Assembly (NCBI GenBank): GCA_965153355.1
Contig: OZ231127.1
Coordinates: 40,610,001-40,674,000, forward strand
Source of the DNA: Flaccisagitta enflata
Lineage: Eukaryota > Chaetognatha > Sagittoidea > Aphragmophora
Direction: 5' to 3'
DNA length: 64,000 bases
Positions 12,296 to 23,100 of this stretch are shown here, piece by piece. The notes under the pieces are model-generated. The model searched no databases. It had not been told where the DNA came from and saw only the letters and a program-made list of their open reading frames with translations. The translations under genes and the position numbers were made by a program. Position 1 is the first letter of the stretch. Each line of letters begins with the position of its first letter.

Positions 12296-12498
12296 AACAA
12301 GTGACGCGAGGTCACAATATCGTTGCGGACGGGTGTGAAGGGACATCCAACCCTCATCCAAACACCAACTCACCCCAAGCACCAAATCATACACAAAAGT
12401 TTCTAAAACGCTCGTTTTCCCACTTTTCAACTTGATGACCCCCAACGGACCGACGGACGGACAAAGCCTCTAATAGAGTTGCGTGTCCGCAACTAAAA
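12296..12498 (+). mobile_element. HINE-like element, subfamily B
   Basis: Near-complete copy: ACAAG, hairpin GTGACGCGAGGTCAC, AATATCGTTGCGGACGGG, CCAACCCTCATCC, TTTTCAACTTGATGACC, GACGGACGGAC, AAAGCCTCTAATAGAG, then GTTGCG..CGCAACTAAAA. The 5' GTTGCGGAC is the inverse complement of the terminal GTCCGCAAC. Confidence 0.9.
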
Positions 12499-12778
12499 AT
12501 AAATGAAGTTAGGAGACTGATATTTCGAATATAAACTAATCAAAAAATGGTTTATTGCCCATGATGGTTGGTTGCCATGGAAACACATTTCCATATATTC
12601 CCGCTAAAATGTCAATATTTTGAAAGAGTTTTCGAGGGAACATTGCTTAAAATCAAATTTACTACAACTTTTCCACAATATGATCTGTAAGAATATCGCT
12701 TGTTTGGCTATTGCTATGGAGCGTATCTATGTGTGACAACCATGTGATGCTCCCCAGCAACTGCTTCACGAGCGATAT

Positions 12779-12975
12779 TTTTAGTCGCGTGCACGGGACT
12801 CTACAACCCGCTTTGTTGGTCGGTCGGTCGGTCGGTTGGTCGGTCGCTCACACTTTACTTTTTTTATGATTTTACTTCTTTGACCTCACTGCTTCTGCCC
12901 AAATGGTCTGGTAACCTCAAATATGGCCCCTGCCCACCCGCACGCGACTTCGGTAGCCGTGTATCCGGCCTTGTT
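12779..12975 (-). mobile_element. HINE-like element, subfamily A
   Basis: TTTTAGTCGCGTGCACGGGACTCTACAAC..(GGTC)n..CCCCTGCCCACCCGCACGCGACTTC..CGTGTATCCGGCCTTGTT. Complete, reverse orientation. Confidence 0.88.
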
Positions 12976-13142
12976 ACAAAACAAATGGTACGAAAGTAGT
13001 ACAGCCAAACTTCCTAATGGTAAAGCTGATCTGAAGTCGCATGTGCGACACATTGGTGACAATACTAACTTCGTGCGACTTCAGGTTGTCGCAATTTGGC
13101 TGTGAGTAGTAGTAAATTTGATTTTAAGCAATGTCCCCTCAA

Positions 13143-13352
13143 ACAAGGCCGGATACACGGCTACCCCAGTCGCGTGCGAGTGGGCAGGGGCTGTTTTTGA
13201 GGTCACTTGATCATTTGGGCAGGAGCAGTGAGGCCAAAGACCGCAAAAACCAAAAAAAAGTAAAGTGTGACGGACCGACGGCCAGACCGACGGACGGACG
13301 GACCGACGGACCGACAAAGCGGGGTGTTGAGTCGCGTTGCACGCGACTAAAA
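13143..13352 (+). mobile_element. HINE-like element, subfamily A (intact reference copy)
   Basis: ACAAGGCCGGATACACGGC, then AGTCGCGTGCGAGTGGGCAG, TGAGGTCACTTGATC, AGGCCAAAGAC, (GACGGACC)n, AAAGCGGGGTGTTGAG, hairpin GTCGCGTTGCACGCGAC and TAAAA. It interrupts the right arm of an M1 palindrome, so the uninterrupted arm (12590-12650) reveals its ends: ACAAGG.. to ..CTAAA, inserted at an A-run with no visible target duplication. Confidence 0.92.
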
Positions 13353-13535
13353 ATCTATAATGATATCGATGTTTTGGCGAGAATACATGGAAATGTGTGT
13401 CCTTTGCAACCAGCTATCATAGGGAATCAAGCATCCTCTAATTAGTCTATGATCTGAATATCACTCCCATGGCTTCATTTGTCTTTCCATAATGCTTGCC
13501 CCCGTTATTTCAAGTCTAGACGAGATCTACTGTAC

Positions 13536-13978
13536 CAAACTAGCATTATTTGTTTCTTTTCAACGATTTTTGGTCTCGCCTGTTACCGCCTGTTTTTTTT
13601 TTTTTTTTTTTTTTTCGACGTAATTCGATAGTTCGAACCCAAAAAATCTTCACTTTTCCCACTTGCTCCTTCCCTCCATCTTTAAAAATGAAAAGCATAA
13701 TCATTAAAACGTGCAAAGGTTAAAACTATTCGAACTTTCTCCCTTGGGATTTAAAAAGCCTCCCAGTCTTCATAGGGTCTACTAGTCACGAAATGCTATT
13801 GAAGATAAGTTTGATCTCAGAAAAAAAAAGTAAAATCACATGTTCATGAAGTAATGTTATACGCTCCTTACGCATATCATTCGTTTTCAATTGCAACTAA
13901 ACCTTTTTTTTTCTTTTTTTTCCACTCATCTGCCATCTCTGGGAGTCCATGAAAACTTAGGATTTGCCGATCTTGTAC
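13536..13978. other. No recognised feature; poly-T tract
   Basis: Poly-T at about 13591-13615; otherwise nothing identified. Confidence 0.5.
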
Positions 13979-14208
13979 TTTTAGTCGCGGACACGCAACT
14001 CTATAAGGCTTTGTCCGTCCGTCCGTTGGTCCGTTGGTCCGTCCGTGGTGATCGAGTTGAAAAGTGGCGAAACGAGTGTTTTAAACACTTTTTGTGTATG
14101 TTTGTGTGTGGGAGGGATATCGGGTGGGGATTTGGGTGTGGTCGTGTGAATGGGGGTTGGATGCCCCTGCCCACCCGTCCGCAACAATATTGTGACCCCG
14201 CGTCACTA
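13979..14208 (-). mobile_element. HINE-like element, subfamily B
   Basis: TTTTAGTCGCGGACACGCAACTC, (GTCC)n, GTGATCGAGTTGAAAAGTGG, GGGGGTTGGATGCCCC, CACCCGTCCGCAACAATATTG, GACCCCGCGTCACT. Complete reverse copy. Confidence 0.9.
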
Positions 14209-14270
14209 ATTAGGAAAAGAGGCGAACGGACTGACCGTCACGCGACTAAAAAGCTCGTGCTTACCTTCAA

Positions 14271-14420
14271 TCGAGTAACGCGGGATTTCAATATCGTTGC
14301 ATGCAGTGGAGCCGGGAGTGGGAAAGGGACGGTGTAGCGCGTTTTCACCATTTTTAACTCAAGCGATACGGACCAACGGACGGACAAAGCCTCTCGTGGA
14401 GTTGAGAGTCCATAACTAAC
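14271..14420 (+). mobile_element. HINE-like element, subfamily B, degraded
   Basis: AGTAACGCGGGATTTCAATATCG at the 5' side and GACGGACAAAGCCTCTCGTGGAG..GAGTCCATAACTAA at the 3' side. Its 3' CTAA runs straight into the ACAAG of the next copy. Confidence 0.7.
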
Positions 14421-14629
14421 AAGTGAGGCGGGGTCACAATATCGTTGCGGACGGGTGGGCAGGGGCATACAACCCCCATCCATACCTTCCCCCACCCCAT
14501 GCTCACTCACACACATACCGACAATCATAACAGCAGCATCATAAATGCGCGTTTTCACACTTTTCAACTCTGTCACCACGGACAGACTGACATGGACTGA
14601 CAAAGCCTCTTTGTGTCCGCAACTAAAAA
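14419..14629 (+). mobile_element. HINE-like element, subfamily B
   Basis: ACAAGTGAGGCGGGGTCAC, ATATCGTTGCGGACGGGTGG, CAACCCCCATCC, then GTGTCCGCAACTAAAAA. The 5' arm of the terminal hairpin is partly deleted (CTCTTTGTGTCCGC). Head-to-tail with the preceding copy. Confidence 0.85.
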
Positions 14630-14709
14630 GCGCAAATTCTCCTTTTAGTTTTGTACATTACAAACAGTAATAATTTACTTTAGGAAGAACCATTTTGATT
14701 TCGTTTGTG

Positions 14710-14901
14710 TTTTAGTCGCAGACTAGCGACTCTATAGGAGGCTTGGTCCATCCGTCGGTCTGTCCATCAGTCCATAGGTCCAGGATGATCAAGCTGCAGT
14801 GAGAAAAAATGTCATTTGTTGAGATTTAAGGAACTATGGAATGGGGTTGAATGCCCCTACTCACCCGTCCACGACGATATTGTAACTCCGCGGTCCTTGT
14901 T
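14710..14901 (-). mobile_element. HINE-like element, subfamily B variant
   Basis: TTTTAGTCGCAGACTAGCGACTC, degenerate GTCC/GTCT core, GGGGTTGAATGCCCC, CGTCCACGACGATATTG, ending GTCCTTGTT. The terminal hairpin differs from the consensus. Confidence 0.7.
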
Positions 14902-15072
14902 TCTCACTGCTTGAATGTATTACAACATCCAGCTCAGTATTTTTGCCATTATCATCAAGAAAACATATCTTCCTGTCGACAACAAATCTTCAGGGACCTC
15001 ATTACCTCCCGTGTTGAATCTAATAACACGCGGCCCTGCGAAAACACTCGCTCAGCTCAGAGGTGAAAAGAA

Positions 15073-15183
15073 ACAAGGCCGGATACACGGCAATTTCATG
15101 GACGAGAGAGCAAAAAAATAGAAAGCGACTTCATGACCTACGAACCGACCGAAAAGTGGCCTATAGTGTCGCGTGTCCACCAC
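15073..15183 (+). mobile_element. HINE-like element, subfamily A, partial
   Basis: ACAAGGCCGGATACACGGC start, then diverged sequence with GAACCGACCGAAAAG and GTGTCGCGTGTCC near the end; internally deleted. Confidence 0.5.
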
Positions 15184-15231
15184 TATTCTTCCGAGGCTAT
15201 TCTTACTCATTTCTTTAAAAAACGGAACCGG

Positions 15232-15480
15232 AAACCAGGCCAATAAGTAGCCGCTTGCGGATAGGCAAGGGCAGTTATGCGAATGGGCAGGGGCAGTTAA
15301 GCGACTGGAAAGGGTCAGTGATATGGGTGGGTGGGGGCCTTTATGCTCGGAAATTATTGCTTCGGCCGCAATGCTCAGAAAGTATTGCTTCGGCCGAATC
15401 TGCGTCATCCAAAAAATCGCGATAACTACCTTCCAACTGACGGACAGACGAACAACCTCTTGTGGAGCTAGAGATGCTTG
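15232..15480 (+). mobile_element. HINE-like element, subfamily D
   Basis: AGGCCAATAAGTAGCCGCTTGCGG, several GGGCAG..GCAG motifs, AATCTGCGTCATCCAAAAAATCGCG, GACGGACAGACG and a decayed 3' end GTGGAGCTAGAG. Confidence 0.6.
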
Positions 15481-15837
15481 GCGAAGGACACAAAAATTCA
15501 GATCAATTATCACTACACGCGCTGTAATCGTGTCCATTGTTCACTCGTATAGGTCACTTTTATGTCCAGACGACGTTGGTTTAAACGTCGAGAAATCGCT
15601 TATAACTAAAATATTTTCACATATATAAGTTTTAGATCGATCGTAGCCCACATGTGCCTTCTATGCGAGTGCCCATTTTGAAGTGCGTCCTCGCAAGAGG
15701 TCATGTCCGTCCGTCCGTTGGTCGGTCGGTTGGTTGGTCGGTCACGCAAACGTTTGAAATGCGCAAAACAGCCGATTCTGTCTTCTTCCTTCATTCCTAT
15801 CACCTCTCATCACGTAACACATTCATTTTCATTCGGT

Positions 15838-15935
15838 GGTTCATTCATTCATTCATTCATTCATTTATTTATTCAACACGCTCACTCACAAATTCTTAAT
15901 CAGCGAGGATCACCTATTGGCCATAACTTGGCCTT
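15838..15935 (-). mobile_element. Subfamily G element with (CATT)n core
   Basis: (CATT)n run, then CTCACAAATTCTTAATCAGCG..CACCTATTGGCCATAACTTGGCCTTGTTT. A related inverted pair is at 49178-49515. Shares the ..GGCCTTGT end with subfamilies A and C. Confidence 0.6.
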
Positions 15936-16979
15936 GTTTAGTATTGTTCAGTAACGTGAACGTTATTTTTCGAGACATTGGTTCCGCGATGATTATCAAG
16001 TTTGTACGGCGAGTGCAACAATACATCTACATGGAAATATTTCCCCCGGGAAAACTTCTTACTGCCTTACACATGCCTTATGATGACAAGTACAGCATTG
16101 CAAAGACCATGTCAACTTAAGAAATTCCCATGGCAAGCCCAAGGGTAAATTTCTCTTCAAATCTCTTTCGAATTCTGTGAACTACCCTTTGAATTACACC
16201 CATATGCGGCATGTGTCTCAGCCATCAATTCTCAACAGTATTCACTCATCGTCTGGCGGTTACAACTTGGGTCCTTCTCCCGTTTATTCTTTATTTTGAC
16301 CTCTCGACACGCTCGACGAGCTGGCTTCTATCGATGGAAGAGATAAAATCGCACTGACGTTCTCCCAAAGATCGCGTTACATATTCGAAATAAAACTAGT
16401 ATCGATGAACTTTGGTCGAGCAAATAAATAATGCAATATTCGCGATAAAATGGATAGTCATCCATTAATATTTTGAAAACTCCAACGTAGAAAAAGAGCG
16501 TTTCTCGCATTTGAGTAGTAAACATTTCTGATTTATTAAGAAAGCACAATAAAATGAGCAGAATGCTCTCAATTTATCAATGTATGGAAATTGAAAAAAC
16601 ACGTAAGAACATGGTATAAAATGTTTCGACGTCCGTCTTAGGGAACAGCTTGTACAGCCAAGAGGAAGTATATTTCTTCCACACTCGGCATTGGATCTCC
16701 AAGATTTAATTCGGTTAGCAAACAAAGACTCGTGACCGGAAATCACCTCCATCAGTTCCGGATTTTCCTTAATTGATCAGTTGATCGAGCTCGGAGCTTG
16801 CAGCGGCTTTTCCCACGCTGTCGGAGACCGAGATCTTTTGGTTTTACTGCAAAAATAATAATTATTTTTTACTCTTCGTTGGAAATCAGTCTGTATCATC
16901 GGTGTTCTCCCCGATCCCAGTCGTGACAAAACTTGCTTTATAACTTCAGACCGAGGGAAACTAGAATTTCTATTATTTT
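15936..16979. other. No recognised feature
   Basis: Unique sequence; short frames on the minus strand show no domain. Confidence 0.4.
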
Positions 16980-16998
16980 CGTGCGCGCTACTCTTTTT

Positions 16999-17356
16999 GG
17001 ACAGCAGCAGCAGTAAAAGGAACAATAGAAAAAAGGGAAAAAAGACAAAGAAGGAAGAGAGAGAGGAAAAAAAATGAAAGAAAGGAAGGAAGGAAAGAAA
17101 GGAAAGAAAGAAAGAAGAGAGAGAGGAAGAAGGAAAGAAAGAACAAAATGAAAGAAAGGAAGGGAAGAAAGGAGGGAAAGAAAGGAAGGAAAGAAAGAAA
17201 GGGAAAAAAAGAAAGAAAGGGAAAAAGAAAGAGAAAAAAAAGAACCGAGTAAGGGAGGGATGACCCAAAGAAATAGAAAAGCAGGAAATATAAAAAAAAA
17301 TAATGCAAGTAAGAAAGAAAGAATGAAAGGGAAAAAAAGGAAAAAAAGAAAAAAGT
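16999..17356. repeat. Purine-rich GAAAG/GGAAA tract
   Basis: Imperfect polypurine microsatellite; the apparent Phe/Ser/Leu-rich protein on the minus strand is an artefact. Confidence 0.9.
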
Positions 17357-17930
17357 AGAGACAAGATAGAAGCGTTGAAAACGCGTAACGCAAACGCGTT
17401 GGATACCAAAACATTAGATGGGAATGCGAAACACGAGTTGCTGGAAAACGTGAGCGCGATTGCTTGCAAAAATCTCGAGCTTCCAAAGCCCTGCCCCACA
17501 GACCTCACAAGGTAAACTCTCCAAAACAGACCACTGAAGCTTGATATCAAGCTATTGGAGCCTAAAACTTGAGTCAGCCCTGTACTCTATAAGACATCAG
17601 CCCTTTGGAGCCGCTGCACTACTTTCACCTCACTGCAATGAAACAGCAACAGAGCAGGGTAACGGGTACCGCTTACCATAAGAGATTTTTGGATGACTTG
17701 TTAAAAGTTAAATCTCAGCCCGTCAGTAGACGCATCAGTCAAAGCTCTTCCACGGTTTATGTGCAGTAATTCCATGCATTCAATTTGTTATATTCATCAC
17801 AGATGAACTACGTATTAATTCTGTATTCATTTAGGTTTATACTCCATTTTATGTATTATTTCTTCAATCAATTCGGATGTCACAAAATCGGTCAGTTCAC
17901 TACTCCTTCCCTCAAAGAGAGAAAACAAAA

Positions 17931-18045
17931 CAAACAACGCGAGTGTTCAATATCGTCGCGGACGGGTGGGCAGGGGCATATAACATTGACGCCCCCACAC
18001 ATCTCGAATGCGCATTTCTACGTTACGGACGGGCCAAAACGAAAA
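17931..18045 (+). mobile_element. HINE-like element, subfamily B, partial
   Basis: Contains AATATCGTCGCGGACGGGTG and GGCAGGGGCATATAAC, then GTTACGGACGGGCC. The 3' hairpin is lost. Confidence 0.55.
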
Positions 18046-18246
18046 GAAAATACGTAGTCTCGTGCAAAGCGGCATTATATTCATAGGGGTTTTGTTGTCT
18101 TTTTGTCTGCGAGTCCGTGACACTTGATTAGAGAATCGTGAAATCGTTAAAACCTGCATTTGCGCCCAGCTAGAACCGCAGCTCTACAAGATACTCCCTA
18201 TTATATGCTACATAGCTGCAAAACAACACGCGACCAAAGCCCGTGT

Positions 18247-18247
18247 A

Positions 18248-18290
<43 letters not shown>

Positions 18291-18291
18291 T
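18247..18291. repeat. (GAAA)n microsatellite
   Basis: About eleven GAAA units. Confidence 0.95.
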
Positions 18292-18642
18292 CAAAGAGGA
18301 GAAAACCGAAACTATGTACTACGCTTGACATATTCTCATTAGTCGCTATCTTTTTCAGTACGTCTCTTTGACACAAGTGGCACTCTTCCGAAACAAATTA
18401 TCTAGTTCCATCTTTTCTTTCTTGTGCAACAGATTCTTCAATGATGATGATTAAATCTCAAAAAACAAATTACCGAAGAAGAGGACAGCGACTCGGCAAC
18501 TAACCGCGATTCACGACAATTTCAATTCAAAACATCATCCTCCGGCCTGTTCTGATTAAAAAATCACATCTCAGGACCAAACCGAAATCTTGCGTCCTAA
18601 CAAACTTAACGTTCTACATTGATCGCCACGAAACTACATAAA

Positions 18643-18818
18643 ATGTCAGAGTACGAAAGTTACGACGACGACTACTACTGGGGAGAGGATTACGACGATG
18701 GCCCTAAGGAGCGCATATACAACCACGTGGACGCCTTTATCTGGCTTATATTTCCCGTCGCGCTTTTGGGATTTCTGTCTTCCATAACTTCGCTCATCTT
18801 CCTTGCCCTATTTCCTAA
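18643..18818 (+). CDS. 7TM gene exon 1 (N-terminus, TM1)
   Basis: ATG at 18643. Encodes the acidic, Tyr-rich N-terminus and TM1 (FIWLIFPVALLGFL..). Donor CCTAA|GTATGT leaves phase 2. No signal peptide is evident. Confidence 0.85.
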
Positions 18819-19801
18819 GTATGTAAATCTCATTATAATAAATGACCAATTGAGAGAAAAATATCAATAAAAATCTACGGACGGATTTTTCTATATGTAT
18901 ACATTATGATATAGCTTATATAGGTGTTGGTTATTAAGTGAATACGCTTAGCATACATCATGATTTAAACCTTTCTCAGACCGTTGAAAACCACCGTCAT
19001 TCATTGCATAGTCCTGTGCGTCTCTTCGCTGCTCACCTGTTTGATTTCACTCGCTCAAGCTTCTGCATGGGAGGTGAGAAAGTATGATAAACTTTATGAT
19101 GATGTTATGATAACACGGAAATGTGGATCGCGCTTTAGATTTAGATTGCACAATTGCTGACTACGTATCACCCTCATTTTGCTTTTTAGTCGCTGGCTAA
19201 GCGACTCTAAGAGGGTGTGTCCGTAGGTAGGAAAGATGGTAACGCGAAAATTTGGATGACACAAAATCGACTGAAATGGTATTTTCTGAGCGATAACGCC
19301 CCTGCCCTGCCACAAAGCAGCCCCGCTCCGCCCCATTCTACCCCTGCCCACCAGATTACTGCCAACGCCCACCCGCCAGCGACTACTTATTGGCCGGGTA
19401 TCCGGCTTTGTTTAAGAATACGTACTCAACATTTCATCCACCCCCTCAGGTTAAGTTTCACAATATCGGGTATTGGTATTGGTACTACTATCTGAGGAAC
19501 TCAATGGATAACGACTGATGACCAAAGAGACCAAGAAGTAGTCACTTGCGGGTGGACAGGAGCATTAAAGTAGGGGCAGTATGTTAGTGGACAGAGGTAG
19601 GGCAGGGGCAGTGGTGGGCTATTTTAGCTTATTTTGCATCACCCAAATTTTCGCGTTACGGACGGACAGACAGAGAACCAAGCGGCTAAAAGCCTAAGGC
19701 TAAAAGTCTTTTTAAGTGAAGTTGTTTTTTCAATGAGAGGTTTGTAATTTTTACGTTGGGAACGAACGAACGAACGAACGAACGAACGAACGAACGAACG
19801 A

Positions 19802-19841
<40 letters not shown>

Positions 19842-19853
19842 ACGAAAGAACGA

Positions 19854-19889
<36 letters not shown>

Positions 19890-19901
19890 ACGAAAGAACG
19901 A

Positions 19902-19937
<36 letters not shown>

Positions 19938-19941
19938 ACGA

Positions 19942-20021
<80 letters not shown>

Positions 20022-20101
20022 ACGAAAGAAAGAACCGAAGAACCAAAGAACCAAAGAACGAACGAACGGACGAACGAACGGGTGAAAGAAAGAAAGAAAA
20101 A

Positions 20102-20198
<97 letters not shown>

Positions 20199-23100
20199 CC
20201 AAACGGCGTACGTGAAGACTTTATTGACCAGCTGATGCTTCATAAACTAAATTGCTTAACCTTTACACTTTTTTTATAAGAACCTAGTTTATAAAAACAT
20301 CAAGGCTTCCAATCAGGGGTATATATAATTGAGCGGCTTTTGATTTTATTCCCCCCACTGCCTTTGATTTTCTTCCCCGCGATGCATCGCGTCGCGTTAC
20401 AAAATTATTGATTTTCTTCCCCTCAAAGCTATAAAACAGTACAGTATGTTTTTTCACGATTGTAATATTCTATGACGACATAATTTCAAGAGTAATGAAG
20501 ATATTTGAATTCTGAAAAAAATTCCTGAAAGCTTATGGTGATGCATTTTATGATGTGCAACTCCCAGGATTTTTCTACAATAATTTGGGCCTTGGAACTA
20601 ATATGGGACAAGGTGTTATCATATTCAAATTGTCTCTTAGCATAAAGTTCTCATTTTGACTGTTTCCCTTTAAATTGCTCTCATTTCTACACGAATTGAG
20701 CTATAGATTCCAGATTGGTCTCAAATGAAAGCTATTTTGAAGTAGTTTTTGGGAATGCTTGAGATGAAATGTTCAATTGATGTTTTAAATCGATTTGTGA
20801 GCTGTGAATCAACTCTTGATCCAAATTTTCATCAAGGGACCAATTTTTTTCATGCCCAATGTGATATACCATTAAAGAAAAATTTCCCTCTTCGCTATTC
20901 TTAAAACTACTGCAAATAAGCTTTAATTAAAGACCAATCTGGTATCAGTAGCTTCATTCATTAAAAAATGAGAGCAACTTAAACAAGAACTGTTCAGCCG
21001 ATGACTTAAAATCATAATGTTTTTTGCTCTTTTTCATCAACATTTCTTTGTATGTCAAAAGGTATAGATTTTTGTAAAAAAATCCTAGGAGTTGCACATC
21101 ATAAAATGCATCACCATAAGCTTTCAGGAACTTTTTTCAGAATTCAAAAATCTTCATTACTCTTGAAATTATGTCGTCATAGAATATTACAAACGTGAAA
21201 AAACATACTGTATATTTTAGGTTTAAACAGTGTTGAAATAATTAAATTTTACCTTTTAGTACAACTAAAAATGTTAAATCTTTAAAATAATTATTTTTTC
21301 TCTTTTTCAAGCTTTTGATTTTCTTCCCCATCTCCAAACCATTTGATTTTATTCCCCCCCCCCACCAGGGAGGGAATGCTCAACTTTATACACGCCTGCT
21401 TCTAAAAGCCCCAAAATTAAGAACATCTTAAGAACCTATTAAGACTCCAAATCTTAAAAAAAAAAACATAAGATGGGCCTAACAAATACAGTATGATTTT
21501 TTTCAAATGTAACAAAAGATGAGAACATTATGCAAAAACTAGAAGAGCTAGCCAAATTCTGAAAGAAGCTCTTAGAAGATGAGAGTTTGCAGTTATTTGC
21601 TAAAAGATTCTAAGGGTTTTTTTGAAAGAAAATTGATATCTATCTTATAAGCTTACTTTGTTAATTGGGATTGAAATTTAGAAATGTGGGAAAATGGAAA
21701 AGATTGATGAAATATTGGTTGAACTATTTCTCTTTAAATTGCTCTCATTTCCAAACGGTATGAGCTACAGATGCCAGCATGGTCCCAAATGAAAGCTATT
21801 GTGGAGTGCTTTTTGGGAAAAACTCAACAGACAGACTTTTTATGAGTTTTGAATGCATTTGGTTAACTGAAAGTCAATTCTGCAAATAATCTTTCCTGAA
21901 ACAACAAAATCGTATATGTTTGGCGGGATAACTCTTTCATTCACATGCGTTAATCAGATCAAAATAACAGAAAAAATCCTCGGGATTTACAATCAAAAAT
22001 CTGCAAACTCATATCTTCCAAGGGTTTTTTTCACATTTTAGCTAGCTCTTCTACTTTTTGTGCTATGTTATCATCTTATGTTACAGTTCAGAAAAATCAT
22101 ACTGTAAGAACATGAAGCCTTCGAAAAGAATGATGTTCTTTTTTTTTCTGCAAGAGAGGAGAAAAAAGACATATAAGTATTGGGAACAGCGAGTATACTC
22201 CTTAGTAGAACAATACTTTCAATAACACGAATATCAATAAAACTAGCGAGAGACTGCTTTGACCGATAATTCTGGCTGATGCTCATACTTTATGTTTTGA
22301 ACAATGTATAACCATGTCAATTTTCGAGTTAACCGATAAAAACTTCGGCATATGGCTCAAATCTCGAATACAGACCGACTTTCTGTCCTCAATTCACTGA
22401 AATTTGTGGGTCATTTTCCAGGATCAGGGTGACGTCAGGAACGAGCCTAGCAGCAGCGGCAGCAGCAGCGCAGTATATTTTTTCGCTTAGGCTCATGAAC
22501 GCACGATGAACGCAGCACGTAGCTTCGCCCAGGAAACTTTAGGTAGCCCACTTGTTTTGGAGCAGTAATTGATAGTAATAGTCAATGAAAACAGCCAGAC
22601 AGATGTAATTCAGTGTAAATGATAAAAAAATGACATAAGTAAGCAGTGTCCGACCTCAAATCCTGTATATTAATGCCTCTTTCAACCTACGGAACTTATG
22701 CATAAGCTTGATTGGCCGGCAATGCCATTGGCCGGCAATGCCGCTGTTAGCGCTCAGAATAGAATAAAGAAAGTAGTTCCAGCAAGTTTTTTGAGAATTT
22801 TTTCAGTAATAGGCGGTTGCTTAAAAGAGATTTTGATAAGGTGCAGAAAAAGTATCATTATTTGGTGTTATTTTCACTATTGTCTTCAGGAAATAGTTAA
22901 TGATTTATTAAAACAGGCGGATCACTTTTATACATGGGAAAGTTGTCCACCACAGATTTCCGACAATGTGCGCTCGCTAATAAAACGAATTTCACAATGT
23001 AAGTGATGAAAATGCAGCACTTTAGATAACGTCGTAGCCAATCTTCTTTCAAAAACAACCAGTCACTCCAACCAATGTTTCAATCGACCAATCCATAACA

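Larger units (their letters stand above)
12500..13535. mobile_element. MITE M1 copy containing two nested HINEs
   Basis: The left arm (CTGATATTTCGAATATAAACTAAT..) and right arm (..AAGTCTAGACGAGATCTACTG, ending 13534, then TA) match the 8431-8795 element and pair with each other. The left tip is missing. Elements at 12779-12975 and 13143-13352 interrupt the arms. Confidence 0.65.

Noticed and set aside
12007-12435. 142-codon plus-strand frame
   Set aside because: Its 3' half is the subfamily B mobile element, so it cannot be a conserved gene.
16777-17550. 257-codon minus-strand frame
   Set aside because: Polypurine tract translated in reverse; no domain and low complexity.
19448-19510. Candidate exon 3 after CCCCTCAG (VKFHNIGYWYWYYYL)
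   Set aside because: In phase with exon 2 but runs to a stop without a good donor. The 44968 exon continues the phase and supplies TM3.
19639-20243. Long Phe/Ser/Leu-rich and Lys/Glu-rich open frames
   Set aside because: They translate the GAAC/GAAA microsatellite; a 4-bp unit without stops is open in every frame on both strands.
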